Below, piece by piece: positions 43,601 to 53,763 of a DNA stretch of 64,000 nt. A program made the translations under genes and the position numbers. Origin of the DNA: Rhodopseudomonas palustris JSC-3b (GTDB lineage: Bacteria > Pseudomonadota > Alphaproteobacteria > Rhizobiales > Xanthobacteraceae); the NCBI GenBank assembly GCA_000504425.1, contig KI632513.1, positions 1,954,045 through 2,018,044 on the forward strand, given 5' to 3'. Under the pieces are notes generated by a model. That model was given only the letters and a program-made list of their open reading frames with translations. It ran no database searches and was not told where the DNA came from. The first letter of the stretch is position 1, and each line of letters begins with the position of its first letter.

Positions 43601-44101
43601 ATGAGACTGCTTCGCGCCCGCCTCTCCATGCCCGCCTTGCAGGCGGCTACGCTCGCCGCCGCACTGACGCTGACCGCCACCGCCGGTCACGCGCAATCGG
43701 GACCATTTGCAGGATTTGACGGCTCTTGGGCGGGGAGCGGCACCGTGGCGCTGTCCGACGGTACCAAGGAGCGGATTCGCTGCCGCGCCAGCTATCGCGT
43801 GCAGTCAGGTGGCCAGGAACTGCACCAGTCGCTGCGCTGCGCCAGCGACAGCTACAAATTCGATCTCACCAGCAATGTGGTCAGCCAGGGCAGCGCGATT
43901 TCCGGCACCTGGAGCGAAAGCAGCCGCAACATCAATGGTAATCTGCAAGGCCGCGCCGGCGGTGGCCAGATCGACGTGTTCGTCGAAGCCGCGGGCTTTG
44001 CCGCCAGTCTGACGCTGGTGACGCGCGGTAACAAGCAGTCGGTGTCGATCAGCTCCAAGGGCGAAATCCAGGGCGTCAACATTTCGATGTCGCGCAGCTA
44101 A
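43601..44101 (+). CDS. Exported conserved protein
   Basis: A 166-residue exported protein. The signal peptide ends near GHAQSG (residue ~33). The mature beta-rich part (FDGSWAGSGTVALSDGTKERIRCRASYRV; KFDLTSNVVSQGSAISGTWSESSRNINGNLQGR) looks like a beta-barrel or lipocalin-like module, with two cysteines that could pair. Proteins of this kind are common in Bradyrhizobiaceae and have no assigned role. A strong terminator follows. Confidence 0.78.
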   Translation: MRLLRARLSMPALQAATLAAALTLTATAGHAQSGPFAGFDGSWAGSGTVALSDGTKERIRCRASYRVQSGGQELHQSLRCASDSYKFDLTSNVVSQGSAISGTWSESSRNINGNLQGRAGGGQIDVFVEAAGFAASLTLVTRGNKQSVSISSKGEIQGVNISMSRS

Positions 44102-44142
44102 TCACCTTGGCGCGCGGCGGCGGCAGCCGCCTTCCCTAACAA

Positions 44143-44178
44143 AATCCCCCGCGAACAGGCGTTCGCGGGGGATTTTTT
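44143..44178 (+). terminator. Rho-independent terminator
   Basis: A 14-bp perfect stem AATCCCCCGCGAAC / GTTCGCGGGGGATT, loop AGGC, then TTTTTT. It ends the exported-protein gene. Confidence 0.93.
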
Positions 44179-44292
44179 GCATGACGCGCGATCAGCAAGC
44201 CGATCGTGACGCGAACCGGGAGCCCCTTCGCTCCAAAACGCTATAAAGTCAGCAAAGCTATCCGTTTGCAGGCAGCGGCCTCTTGGGCGCTC

Positions 44293-44565
44293 TCACGCCC
44301 GCGGCTTGGCGGCGCGTAGCAGAACCCGGGCCGCTTCATGATCGCGGGCATTGGCGGCGGGCGCGAACATCGCAAAGCTGCCGCTGATCCGGAATGCAGC
44401 ATTGCCCTGCTCAATCATCTGCAGATTGTCCGGCAACAGGTCGGAACGAACGACCCAGGGACTGACATCGTCCACCGGAGCGCCGCCGCGGTAATACGCG
44501 TCGGACGCGACCGGCAGAGCGAGCAGTGATAGTCCCACCAACAAAACGTATTTCGGATGCAACAT
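44293..44565 (-). CDS. Small exported protein of unknown function
   Basis: A 90-residue protein with a signal peptide (MLHPKYVLLVGLSLLALPVASDAYY) and a short, unstructured-looking mature part. A good AAGGAGG lies 11 bases before the ATG. It is downstream of the MMPL transporter on the same strand and could be in the same run. No homology clue. Confidence 0.6.
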   Translation of the reverse strand: MLHPKYVLLVGLSLLALPVASDAYYRGGAPVDDVSPWVVRSDLLPDNLQMIEQGNAAFRISGSFAMFAPAANARDHEAARVLLRAAKPRA

Positions 44566-44703
44566 AGGTTTCGCGCCTCCTTATGATTGAGGCAACGATG
44601 AGGCCGGGCTGTGAATAGAGCGTTGCCGGCGAGAAGGTAGCGCTGGTCGTGGTTGGCGCTTCGTGAACGACGGGCGCGCGGCCTGTGCCGCGCTACCGCA
44701 GTG

Positions 44704-47076
44704 CTACTCGACCGGCTTGGCGCGGCGACGGGTCAGCCCGCGCAGCCGCTGCGATACGTTGATCAGGAACATCGCGGTCGGCCGCAGGATGAACAGGTCG
44801 GCGATCAACGCTGCCACCATGGCAAAGGCGCTGAGCCAGCCGAACAGCCGCAGCGACGGCAGATCGGAAAACACCGTCACCACCAGGCCGCAGGCCAGCA
44901 CCACCGTGGTCAGGATCAGCGCCGGGCCGACCAGCACGGTGGCGCGTTCCACCGCATAGGCGGCATCGACCCCGGGCCGGTTCTCCAGCCGCAGGCGGTT
45001 GAGGAAGTGAATGGTGGCGCTGAGCCCGAGCCCGAACGACACCGTGAGCGCCACCACGCTGGCAAATTGCAGCCCCTCGCCGAGCGCCCATAGCACCGTG
45101 CCGGACAGCACCACCGGAAAGATGCCGGGCAGGATGCTGGCGAACAGCACCACGAACGAGCGGAACGCCAGCCCCATGAACACCGCCACCAGCACGAATT
45201 CGATGGTCAGGCCGCGGTTCAGCTTGTCGATCATGCTGGCGCTGTTGCGCGCCGCGATCGCCGACAGTCCGGTGACCGCGATCTCATAACCGGGATGCTG
45301 GCGGCGCACGCCGTCGAGCGCGCCGTCGAGCTTCTCGACCACCGGCAAAATCTCGCTGGAGTCGAGATCGGGCACCCGGCCGGAAATCACCACCGCGGTC
45401 TGATCGGCGGAGATGAAGCGCCGCACCAGATGTTCGGGGATGACGTCGACATATTCCTTCAAGGTCGCGACGTCGGACGAGCCGGCCTTTTCAGCCAGCC
45501 AGCGCCGCAGCGTCTCCAGCGACCAGACATTGCCGACCCCGGCCTGCTTCTCGATCGTGGCATGAACGTCGGCGATGGTTTTCAAGGTCTCGTCGGAATA
45601 GAGCGAGGCGCCTTGCGGGAACTCGATCAGAATATCGATCGGGTTGGCGCCGGTCAGCTTGGCGTCGAGCCGGCCGCTGGCCTCGACCGCCTGCTGCTTG
45701 TCCGGCACCTGATCGGCGAGCCGGTAGCGCGGTTCAAGATTGGCGTAGATCACGCCAAGCGTGCCGACGAATACCACCGCGATCAGGCTGAACAGCCCGG
45801 GCCGGCCGACCATGCGCACCGCGATCCAATAACAGAACCGGCGCAGCGCATTGACGCCGGCATCCGCGGTCTTGAACTTGGCGGCGAACACTTGTTCGTT
45901 GCGCACCAGCAGCACGCCGAACACCGGCACCAGCGACAGCACCGCGATCAGCGCGATCACGGTGGCGACCAAACCGGCCTCGCCAAAGGCGCGGATCAGG
46001 TCGGAATTGGAGAATTGCAGGGCGATGAAGGAAATGCCGGCGGTGGCGTGGGTCAGCACGCAGGCCGGGCCGACCACCAGCACCGCGTTGCGGAACGCTG
46101 AAAAACGGTCCTCGCCCGCCAATAGCCGGTCGCGCGCCGCAAAAGTCAGCTGCATCGAGTCGGCAAAGCTGATCACCATGATCAGCGGCGTCATCACGTT
46201 CAGGAACATGTTGAGACTGAAGCCCGCCCAGCCGAGCACGCCGAGCGACAACAGGATCGCGAGCAGCGGCGGGAATGCCGCCACCACCATGAACGACACC
46301 CGGCGGAAGAACACGATCGCGATAATGCAGCCGGCCAGAATACCGGCGATGTTGTAGATCAGGCCGTCACGCTCGACCGCGTTGCGGATTTCGAGCTGCA
46401 TCACCGGCACGCCGGATAGCTGCTTGGACAAGCCGCTGCCGTCGAGATCATCATGCATGATCTTGCGGATCTCGCCGATCGTGTCTTTCAGCTTGTTGTT
46501 GCCGACGATCGCAGGCTCCAGCGACAGCACGATCAAGGCCAGCGTGCCGTCTTCCGATAGCAGTTTGCCGCGGATGATTTCGTTGGCTTTCACCGTTTCG
46601 ATGAAGGCGTCGTAATCGGCGCCCTCCGGCAGATCTGGCGGGAACAGCGCCGCCGGCAGCTTGCCGGGCGCCGGCGCCTGCCGCGCCGAAAACAGCGATA
46701 TCAGACCGCGGGTGCCATCGACCAATTGCAGGTCGGTGACCATATCGCGCAGCTTTTCCAGATTGCTGCGCTCCAGCAGGTTCTTGCCTTCCACCACCAC
46801 CAGCACGTCGAATTCGGTGGCCGGGAAGCGCCGGGTCACTTCCTCATACTGGCGATATTCCTTGGTGTCGGACCGGAACAGCTGGCTCAGCGAATCGTCG
46901 ATCTTGATGCGCTGGATGCCGAAGATCGCCGCGATCACCATCGCCGCCAGCACGATGCAGGACAGGATCGGCGCCCGTACCGCGATCAGCCCGATCCGTT
47001 CGACGCCAAAGGCGATACTGACCGGCCGCCGCTGCAATTCGGTCATGTCGCTGTCATTCACGTTCCGATCGAGCAT
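44704..47076 (-). CDS. MMPL/RND-superfamily exporter (HpnN-like)
   Basis: A 790-residue RND-superfamily transporter with the two-repeat layout of MMPL/HpnN proteins: LSCIVLAAMVIAAIFGIQRIKIDDSLSQLFRSD before the first periplasmic domain, then a bundle with MLITPLIMVISFADSMQLTFAARDRLL. The second half repeats this (LSATIHFLNRLRLENRPG). It is a different protein from HpnN, with the same lipid-exporter architecture. It ends a minus-strand run that includes eutC and hpnP, so a hopanoid or lipid cargo is worth testing. The start at 47076 or 47046 is unresolved. Confidence 0.85.
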   Translation of the reverse strand: MLDRNVNDSDMTELQRRPVSIAFGVERIGLIAVRAPILSCIVLAAMVIAAIFGIQRIKIDDSLSQLFRSDTKEYRQYEEVTRRFPATEFDVLVVVEGKNLLERSNLEKLRDMVTDLQLVDGTRGLISLFSARQAPAPGKLPAALFPPDLPEGADYDAFIETVKANEIIRGKLLSEDGTLALIVLSLEPAIVGNNKLKDTIGEIRKIMHDDLDGSGLSKQLSGVPVMQLEIRNAVERDGLIYNIAGILAGCIIAIVFFRRVSFMVVAAFPPLLAILLSLGVLGWAGFSLNMFLNVMTPLIMVISFADSMQLTFAARDRLLAGEDRFSAFRNAVLVVGPACVLTHATAGISFIALQFSNSDLIRAFGEAGLVATVIALIAVLSLVPVFGVLLVRNEQVFAAKFKTADAGVNALRRFCYWIAVRMVGRPGLFSLIAVVFVGTLGVIYANLEPRYRLADQVPDKQQAVEASGRLDAKLTGANPIDILIEFPQGASLYSDETLKTIADVHATIEKQAGVGNVWSLETLRRWLAEKAGSSDVATLKEYVDVIPEHLVRRFISADQTAVVISGRVPDLDSSEILPVVEKLDGALDGVRRQHPGYEIAVTGLSAIAARNSASMIDKLNRGLTIEFVLVAVFMGLAFRSFVVLFASILPGIFPVVLSGTVLWALGEGLQFASVVALTVSFGLGLSATIHFLNRLRLENRPGVDAAYAVERATVLVGPALILTTVVLACGLVVTVFSDLPSLRLFGWLSAFAMVAALIADLFILRPTAMFLINVSQRLRGLTRRRAKPVE

Positions 47077-47249
47077 GAACAGTCCAGTTCTAGAGGATTG
47101 GCTGATTTACAGTCGATTCTCGGCACCAATACGACAGCGTCGAATCGGAGCCATACCCGCTGCAACCATGAATCAGAAATTGGCGCGGCGTGCAGCAGCG
47201 AATCCGCTGCCGCGGGCATGGGCCCACTGATCAACCACACCAGAAATTC

Positions 47250-48035
47250 TCAGCCCGGCGGCAGCGCTCCGGAAGCGCCTGCGGCCGCCTCCAGCATGCT
47301 GTCGTCTTTCAGCGCGACGCCGGTCAATTGCCGGGCCAGCCCCTCGCGCACCAGCCAGGCGATCCGCTGCGCGGCCTGCTGGTCGCTCAAGCCCGCCGCG
47401 TGGATATTGGAGACGCAATTGCGCTCGGCATCGGTGCGGCCCGGGCGCGGCCCATAGGTCAGATAGGCGCCGAGGCTGGCCGGCACCGACAGGCCGGGCC
47501 GTTCGCCGATCAGCACCACCACCAAGCGCGCGCCGAGCGCGGCACCGATCTGATCGCCAAGTGCTACTCTGGCACCACACGCCACCACGGCAGGGCCGAC
47601 GCTCAGCCCGGCTGCGGCGAGCCGCGGCAACAGCTCCGCCAGCACCGACGGCGCGCGGCTATGCACCGCCTGCGGCGACAGCCCGTCCGCGACCACCAGC
47701 ACCACGTCGGCGCCCTGCCCGGCACAGTCTTGCAGCCGCGCCTCCGCCTCTGGGGCGAGCTGCCGGCCAAGATCGGGGCGCACCAGATAGTCATGACGAT
47801 CGCGACTACGGCTGCGCACGCTCTCTACAGTCAGCCCCAGCGCGCTGAGCTGCGCCGCCAGCGCCGCTTCATCGAACGGCGCGTGCACCGCGTCGCGGGC
47901 GCGGGCATGGTCGAGCGCAAAGCCGAGCCACGCCGCAGTCTGCACACTGGCACCGCTGCGGCCAAGCCCGACCCGCGCCGGCGTCAGCCTTTGCAGATCG
48001 CGCAGCGTCGTGATCGCGGGCGGTGTTTCCGTCAT
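47250..48035 (-). CDS. eutC: Ethanolamine ammonia-lyase small subunit
   Basis: A 261-residue EutC, the small subunit of adenosylcobalamin-dependent ethanolamine ammonia-lyase, which forms acetaldehyde and ammonia. The blocks [34 protein letters not shown] and [23 protein letters not shown] are EutC signatures. The ATG at 48035 lies 7 bases after the hpnP stop (48043); a longer frame starts inside hpnP. The partner eutB is upstream but separated by hpnP. Confidence 0.94.
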   Translation of the reverse strand: MTETPPAITTLRDLQRLTPARVGLGRSGASVQTAAWLGFALDHARARDAVHAPFDEAALAAQLSALGLTVESVRSRSRDRHDYLVRPDLGRQLAPEAEARLQDCAGQGADVVLVVADGLSPQAVHSRAPSVLAELLPRLAAAGLSVGPAVVACGARVALGDQIGAALGARLVVVLIGERPGLSVPASLGAYLTYGPRPGRTDAERNCVSNIHAAGLSDQQAAQRIAWLVREGLARQLTGVALKDDSMLEAAAGASGALPPG

Positions 48036-48042
48036 GACCAGC

Positions 48043-49629
48043 TCACTCCGCGGCCATCTGCGGCTCGCGCTGCCGCAGCGAATAATTCGAGGCATTGGCC
48101 TGCCCGGCGCAAGCGCGCTGCGCATAACGGATCAAATGATGGGCGACCAGCATCGAACTGATCAGATACTCGATCTCGCCGCGGCGCAATCGCCGCCAGG
48201 CATAGTCCCAGAAGGCGCGGCGATAATCACCGCGCACCCCGATCTGCCACAGAATGTTGCGCAGCATGGTCAGGCCGCGCTTGATATTGGCCTTGGAGGT
48301 GCGCTGCGGCGTCGCCGGTATTGCGCGCCGATTGACATAAGTATGAGCGATCTGGTGTTCGAACCGCGCCAGCAACCGCTCTGGCCGATAGGCCTCGGCC
48401 ATGCACATCCGCCACATCATCACCACGTCGTCATAGGGCAGCAGGAATTTCACGTTGGATTCCAGGCTGTCGTCATGCATCAGCCGGTTCTCGCGCGAAA
48501 GCCGCTCCCAAAGCGGCGTTTTCGGCAGCGCCTGCAGCAGATTGATGGTGAGCAGCGGGATTTGCGACTGTTCGATGAAGGTCAAGAGATTGCGGCCGGT
48601 GTTGGGCGTATCGGTATCAAGGCCGAGAATGATGCCGGACACCACCTCGATGCCGTAGCTGTTGACCGTGGCGATCGCCTCCATGATCGGGACCATCATG
48701 TTGTGGTCCTTATGCATGGCGTGCAGCGCTTCCGGCTCGGGCGTTTCGATGCCGCAAAACACCGTGGTGAAATAGGCCTCGCGCATCAGCGTTAGAATTT
48801 CCGGGCGCTTGGCGATGTTAAGCGTCGCCTCGCAGGCGAGCTGAATGGCAAAGCCGGTGCGCTGCTGCCACTCGACCAGATGCGGCAGCAATTCCAGCGT
48901 CGCCTTGCGATTGCCGATGAAATTGTCATCGACGAAGTACACCGAGCCGCGGATGCCGCAGGCTAGCATGTGGTCAAGTTCAGCAATGATCTGTTCTGGC
49001 GTTTTCAGCCGCGGATTGCGGCCATACAGCCCCGGAATGTCGCAGAACTCGCATTGATAGGGGCAGCCGCTGGAATATTGCACGCTGCCCAGGAAATAAC
49101 GGCCGCAATCAGCCAGCTCATAGGCCGGGATCGGAAACAGCGTCATGTCGAGCCGGTCCTCGGTGGTCAGCACCACCTGCCGGCGCCGGCGCGACGGGTC
49201 CTGCGCCAGCCGGCGGATCAGGTCGTCGGTGGCATCGCCGAGTTCGCCGATGTGCAGATAATCGAACATCGGATAGTGATCGGGACAGGCGCTGACCGAA
49301 GGACCGCCGAGCACCGCAGTGCGGCCCGCCTGATGGGCGCGCTGGCAGATATCGATGATCTGGCGCTGCTGGATGTGCATACCGCTGACGAACACCGCGT
49401 CAGCCCAGGCCATTTCTTCCGCCGTAGCCGGCCGGATGTTCTCGTCAACAAAGCGGACGTCCCAGTTCTCCGGCAGATAGGCCGCAATCAGCAAAATGCC
49501 CTGCGGTGGCATGAAGGCCTGCACGCTATCGGTCAGCGGATAAGCATACTCGAAGGTGCCGAACGAAGATGTGTAGCGCGGAAACACGCAGAGGATGCGC
49601 CGGGCCGTCAGCCCGCCTTCAGCTCTCAT
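48043..49629 (-). CDS. hpnP: Hopanoid C-2 methylase HpnP (B12-binding radical SAM)
   Basis: A 528-residue B12-dependent radical SAM methylase; HpnP makes 2-methylhopanoids in R. palustris. An N-terminal cobalamin-binding region ([25 protein letters not shown]) precedes the cluster motif CPYQCEFC at ~189-196, inside [23 protein letters not shown], a close match to HpnP. The ATG at 49629 follows GGGAGG and lies 22 bases after an EcfG -10, so the longer frame to 49764 is not used. It sits between eutB and eutC, eight bases before eutC. Confidence 0.93.
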   Translation of the reverse strand: MRAEGGLTARRILCVFPRYTSSFGTFEYAYPLTDSVQAFMPPQGILLIAAYLPENWDVRFVDENIRPATAEEMAWADAVFVSGMHIQQRQIIDICQRAHQAGRTAVLGGPSVSACPDHYPMFDYLHIGELGDATDDLIRRLAQDPSRRRRQVVLTTEDRLDMTLFPIPAYELADCGRYFLGSVQYSSGCPYQCEFCDIPGLYGRNPRLKTPEQIIAELDHMLACGIRGSVYFVDDNFIGNRKATLELLPHLVEWQQRTGFAIQLACEATLNIAKRPEILTLMREAYFTTVFCGIETPEPEALHAMHKDHNMMVPIMEAIATVNSYGIEVVSGIILGLDTDTPNTGRNLLTFIEQSQIPLLTINLLQALPKTPLWERLSRENRLMHDDSLESNVKFLLPYDDVVMMWRMCMAEAYRPERLLARFEHQIAHTYVNRRAIPATPQRTSKANIKRGLTMLRNILWQIGVRGDYRRAFWDYAWRRLRRGEIEYLISSMLVAHHLIRYAQRACAGQANASNYSLRQREPQMAAE

Positions 49630-49650
49630 CGCAGCACCTCCCCATTCCCA

Positions 49651-49676
49651 AACGACCGCTGGCGGCTCCGTGTTCC
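49651..49676 (-). promoter_or_regulatory. EcfG-type general stress promoter of hpnP
   Basis: Minus strand GGAAC (49676-49672), 17 bases, CGTT (49654-49651), placed 22 bases before the hpnP ATG. hpnP control by EcfG is known in R. palustris TIE-1, so this is the expected site. Confidence 0.88.
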
Positions 49677-49852
49677 AGACCCTGACCGAGCAGCATGGGA
49701 GTGACGACGGCAGGCACCAGAAAGGTCTAATCCGAGCGGCGCCAGACCGTTCCCCGCATGACACGGCGACCTGGCGACGATCAGCCTAAGCCCGGCGCAG
49801 ATTTCTTCAAGATTGTCAGGCAATGTTATGGCGCGACATGACGCCATCACGT

Positions 49853-51241
49853 TCAGCGCTGCGCGAGCAGGCGCGATGCGAATGCCGGCAGCGCCTGATC
49901 GTGGCTGGTGAGCCGCAAATCATCGCTGACGATCCCATTATGCCGCAGCCAGGTCTCGAATTCCGGCGCACGCGGCAGACCCAGCAGCGCGCGCACATAG
50001 AGCGCGTCGTGGAACGAGGTCGATTGGTAATTCAGCATCACGTCATCGGCGCCCGGCAGGCCCATGATGAAAGTGACGCCGGCCGCGGCCAGACAGGTGA
50101 GCAGCACGTCCATGTCGTCCTGATCGGCGTCGGCGTGATTGGTGTAGCAGATATCGACGCCGTGCGGCAGGCCGAGCAGTTTTCCGCAAAAATGATCCTC
50201 AAGGCCAGCGCGGATGATCTGTTTGCCGTCCGCGAGATATTCCGGACCGATGAAGCCGACCACGCTGTTGACCAGCAGCGGCGCATAAGCCCGCGCCACC
50301 GCATAGGCGCGAGCTTCGCAGGTCTGCTGATCAACGCCATGATGGGCGTCCGCCGACAGTGCTGAGCCCTGCCCGGTCTCGAAATACATGACATTGTCGC
50401 CGACCGTGCCGCGCCGCAGCGACAGGCCGGCGTCATGCGCCTCGCGCAGCAGCGAAAGATCGATGCCAAAGCTGCGATTGGCCGCCTCGGTGCCGGCGAT
50501 CGACTGAAACACGAGATCGACCGGCAGCCCCTGCTCGATCAGCGCAAGCGTGGTGGTGACATGGGTCAGCACGCAGCCCTGGGTCGGAATCTGCCAGCGC
50601 GTGATCAGTCCATCGAGCAGCGTCAGCAGCCGGCCGATCGTTGCCGGATCATCGCTGGCCGGGTTGATGCCGATGCAGGCATCGCCGCAGCCGAGCAGCA
50701 GTCCATCAACAATCGAGGCGGTGATAGCGCGCTCGTCGTCAAACGGATGGTTGGGTTGCAGCCGCACGCTGAACCGGCCCGGCAGCCCGATGGTGTTGCG
50801 CAAGCGCGTGGTGACGTTGATCTTCTTGGCAACCAGGATCAGGTCCTGATTGCGCATCAGCTTGCTGACCGCCGCCACCATCTCTGGCGTCAGACCCGGG
50901 GCCAGAGCGGCCAGACGCTGCGATGTCGCCTGATCGGACAACAGCCAATCGCGAAACTCGCCGACCGTGAGCGAGGCCACTGGCGCAAACGCCGCTGCGT
51001 CATGGCTATCGACGATCAGCCGCGTGACCTCATCGCTCTCATAGGGGATCACGGCTTCGTTCAGGAATTGCCGGAGCGGCAGCTCGGCGAGCGCCATTTT
51101 CGCGGCCACCATCTGCTCGGCCCGATCGGCGGCAATTCCGGCGAGCTGATCGCCGGAGCGCAGCGGCGACGCCTTGGCCAGCAGCTCGCGCAGATCGGCG
51201 AACACGTAAGACACTTGGCCGACGCTGTGACGATAGACCAT
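49853..51241 (-). CDS. eutB: Ethanolamine ammonia-lyase large subunit
   Basis: A 462-residue EutB, which carries the active site and binds adenosylcobalamin with EutC. Family blocks are DLRELLAKASPLRSGDQLAGIAA near the start, RLQPNHPFDDERAITASIVDGLLLGCGDACIGINPA and the late GLPHGVDICYTNHADADQDDMDVLL. The length is standard. It follows an MCP gene by 65 bases; no eutA or microcompartment genes are nearby. A 223-base gap with the hpnP promoter separates it from hpnP. Confidence 0.95.
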   Translation of the reverse strand: MVYRHSVGQVSYVFADLRELLAKASPLRSGDQLAGIAADRAEQMVAAKMALAELPLRQFLNEAVIPYESDEVTRLIVDSHDAAAFAPVASLTVGEFRDWLLSDQATSQRLAALAPGLTPEMVAAVSKLMRNQDLILVAKKINVTTRLRNTIGLPGRFSVRLQPNHPFDDERAITASIVDGLLLGCGDACIGINPASDDPATIGRLLTLLDGLITRWQIPTQGCVLTHVTTTLALIEQGLPVDLVFQSIAGTEAANRSFGIDLSLLREAHDAGLSLRRGTVGDNVMYFETGQGSALSADAHHGVDQQTCEARAYAVARAYAPLLVNSVVGFIGPEYLADGKQIIRAGLEDHFCGKLLGLPHGVDICYTNHADADQDDMDVLLTCLAAAGVTFIMGLPGADDVMLNYQSTSFHDALYVRALLGLPRAPEFETWLRHNGIVSDDLRLTSHDQALPAFASRLLAQR

Positions 51242-51306
51242 GACCGCCCCGCCCCTGCAGCGCCGCTGCCGGCGCCTTGCGGATCATGGTAGCAAAGGAC
51301 GTGCCG

Positions 51307-53013
51307 TTAGGCGACCCGGACGGTGTGCAGGAACTTGTTCACTTCCTCGCTGAGCCGCTGGTTCTCGCGCGACAGAAGCTGCGCCGAGGTCAGCACCTGG
51401 GTCGAAGCTGCGCCGATCTCGGTGGCGCCGCGCGACACATCGCCGATATTGTTGGCGACCTGGCTGGTACCGATCGCGGCCTGCTGCACATTGACGGCGA
51501 TGTCGCGGGTCGCGCCGCCCTGGGTCTCGATCGCGCCGGAAATCCGCTCGGCAATGCCCGCCACCCGGCGGATGGTGTCGCCGATCTCCTTAATGGCGCG
51601 CACCGACTCCTGGGTTTCGGCCTGAATGCCGGCGATCTGCGAGCTGATTTCGGAGGTGGCCTGCGAGGTCTGCGCCGCCAGCAACTTCACCTCCTGCGCC
51701 ACCACGGCAAAGCCGCGCCCAGCCTCGCCAGCGCGCGCGGACTCAATGGTGGCGTTCAGCGCCAGCAGATTGGTCTGCGCCGCAATCTTGGCAATGATCT
51801 CGGTGACATCGCCGATCCGGTTGGCGGCATCCGCCAGCTTGGCAATGCGCGCGTCGGTCTTCTCGGTCTGCTCGACCGCTTCCAGCGTGATCTTGGCTGA
51901 CAATTGCACCTGGGTGCCGATCTCGTTCACCGAAGCTGCGACCTGCTCGGTGGCATCGGCCACGGTCTGGACATTGCCGGAGGTTTCCTCGGACGCCGAG
52001 GTGACCATGGTACTGAGCTTCTGGGTGGCGTCGCTGCTATTGGCCAGCAGCTTGGCCGATTCCTCCAGTTCGCTGGACGCCGAGCCCACCGTCTCGATGA
52101 TCTTGCCGACCGCCGCCTGAAAATTGTCGGCGAGCTGATGCAGCTCGGCGCGCCGCGCCTGCGCCGCCTCACGGCTTTTCTGCTCGCGCTCGGCGACGTC
52201 GCGCTCGGCCTTGGCCTGGGCCTGCACCTTGAACTCCTCGACGGCCTTGGCCATCTGGCCAACCTCGTCGCGCCGGCCAAGCCCGGGCAGCCGCACGTCG
52301 AAATTGCCGGCAGCGAGTTCGCGCATCGCCCGCGCCATCGCCACCACCGGCCGCGAAATATCACGCCCGACCAGGAACGATACCAAGACGCCGACCACGG
52401 CGACCGCAATCAGCAGGATCAGCAACACCGATTGCTGCTGCGACAATTTGAGATTGGAGAGCGCAATCGCCTGGTCGCGGCTCTCGCCGCTCAGCAGCGA
52501 GATTTCGTCGGTGAGCTGATCGATTTCCATGAAATGACGTTCAGCGTTGCGGATGAACAGCATCGCCGAGCCGGGATCGCCATCGGCCATCTCCATCGCG
52601 TTTTTCGACTGTTTGATATAGCCGGCGACGGCGGTCTTGAGCTTGGCAAGCAGCGCCGGCTTCACGGTGCCGGGATCGACAGCGGCTTCGATCGCCTGTA
52701 GCGCAGCCGGAATCTTTGCAGACGCGGCGCTGGCGTCGCTCAATCCGGCCTTGATCTTCTTGTCATCAGTTTCGTTGGCGGCCAGCGCCGCCAGCCGGTA
52801 CAGCTTGGCGTGCGCTTTCCAGAGCGTCGAGTCGAGTTCGGCGACCAGCTGAGCCTGGTGGATCGGTCCGTGGATCAGCGCCTCGGCATCCGCCATGTTG
52901 CGCGTGAGGTTCTGCAACGTGTAGATGCCGACGCCGATCAGCGCCACGATCAGAACGGCCGGAGCCAACTGAACTTTCCACGGCAGCCCGATGTTCTTCA
53001 CCCAGCCGAACAT
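51307..53013 (-). CDS. Methyl-accepting chemotaxis protein
   Basis: 568 residues. A first span (~15-33), a ~160-residue periplasmic helical sensor region ([23 protein letters not shown]), a second span (~193-214), HAMP (~215-267, [32 protein letters not shown]) and a signalling domain with the hairpin tip [30 protein letters not shown] (~400-435) that contacts CheA/CheW. The sensor is of helical-bundle type rather than Cache. Between an exported Cache protein gene and eutB, so a role in sensing an amine or related signal is possible. Confidence 0.92.
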   Translation of the reverse strand: MFGWVKNIGLPWKVQLAPAVLIVALIGVGIYTLQNLTRNMADAEALIHGPIHQAQLVAELDSTLWKAHAKLYRLAALAANETDDKKIKAGLSDASAASAKIPAALQAIEAAVDPGTVKPALLAKLKTAVAGYIKQSKNAMEMADGDPGSAMLFIRNAERHFMEIDQLTDEISLLSGESRDQAIALSNLKLSQQQSVLLILLIAVAVVGVLVSFLVGRDISRPVVAMARAMRELAAGNFDVRLPGLGRRDEVGQMAKAVEEFKVQAQAKAERDVAEREQKSREAAQARRAELHQLADNFQAAVGKIIETVGSASSELEESAKLLANSSDATQKLSTMVTSASEETSGNVQTVADATEQVAASVNEIGTQVQLSAKITLEAVEQTEKTDARIAKLADAANRIGDVTEIIAKIAAQTNLLALNATIESARAGEAGRGFAVVAQEVKLLAAQTSQATSEISSQIAGIQAETQESVRAIKEIGDTIRRVAGIAERISGAIETQGGATRDIAVNVQQAAIGTSQVANNIGDVSRGATEIGAASTQVLTSAQLLSRENQRLSEEVNKFLHTVRVA

Positions 53014-53075
53014 GTGTCCCTACCTGGTCGCTTTCCGGGATCGTCAGCGCGGCCTGAACCGGCCTTGCTGCGGCG

Positions 53076-53537
53076 CTATTTGTAAACGCCGGCGCACACC
53101 GCGCTGTTGTCGAGGCGCTCGCAATACATCTGCTTCGGCTCGACCTTCTTGCTGACCGGGTTGACGAATTTGTAGTCCTGCCAGAATGACGGCTGCTTGG
53201 CGGCGAGTTCGACGCGCTCCTTGACATAGAGCTTGCCGTCCACGTCCTGCGCCTCGATCATATCTTTGCCGACAAACTTCTCATTGGCGCCGTGCGCCAG
53301 CACCTTGCCGTCGAGCTGATAGACCACGACGTACAGATCGCGATCGACGAACTGCCCGGTCTTGTTGCTGATCTCCGGATAGGCCTTGTCCGGCCCCTGC
53401 TCCTTGATGAACACCACCGCCTTTTTCACCATCGTCACCGCGTCGTCTTTGCTGGCGCCATCGCCTGCTTGGACGGCCGAGCAACTCAGCGCCAGCGCGG
53501 CGGTCGCCGCAGTGAAGATCAGGGGCGTGCGGATCAT
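53076..53537 (-). CDS. Exported single-Cache-domain protein
   Basis: A 153-residue protein with a signal peptide (MIRTPLIFTAATAALALSCSAVQA). The rest is one sCache-type ligand-binding domain: VKKAVVFIKEQGPDKAYPEISNKTGQFVDRDLYVVVYQLDGKVLAHGANEKFVGKDM. There is no transmembrane or output domain, so it is probably a soluble periplasmic binder. It lies 62 bases upstream of the chemoreceptor on the same strand and could deliver a ligand to it; this is inferred. Confidence 0.85.
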   Translation of the reverse strand: MIRTPLIFTAATAALALSCSAVQAGDGASKDDAVTMVKKAVVFIKEQGPDKAYPEISNKTGQFVDRDLYVVVYQLDGKVLAHGANEKFVGKDMIEAQDVDGKLYVKERVELAAKQPSFWQDYKFVNPVSKKVEPKQMYCERLDNSAVCAGVYK

Positions 53538-53763
53538 GGTAACAACTCCTTGGACGTGCGGCGTTCGGCCGCTGGCGTCCGCAGAGTGACCGGATATTAC
53601 TCAATCTTCAGTTAAATGATTGACCTGGTAGAACCACGAGTTGCAGTGCAATAAGGAACCATCAGCTCGCTGCTCATCGATCACTCGTCACTGGTAACTG
53701 ACCGCTCATTCCGGCCAGCCCTTGCCTGGTAACTAAGCCGCCCGCCGAGCGCACGCCCCTCGA

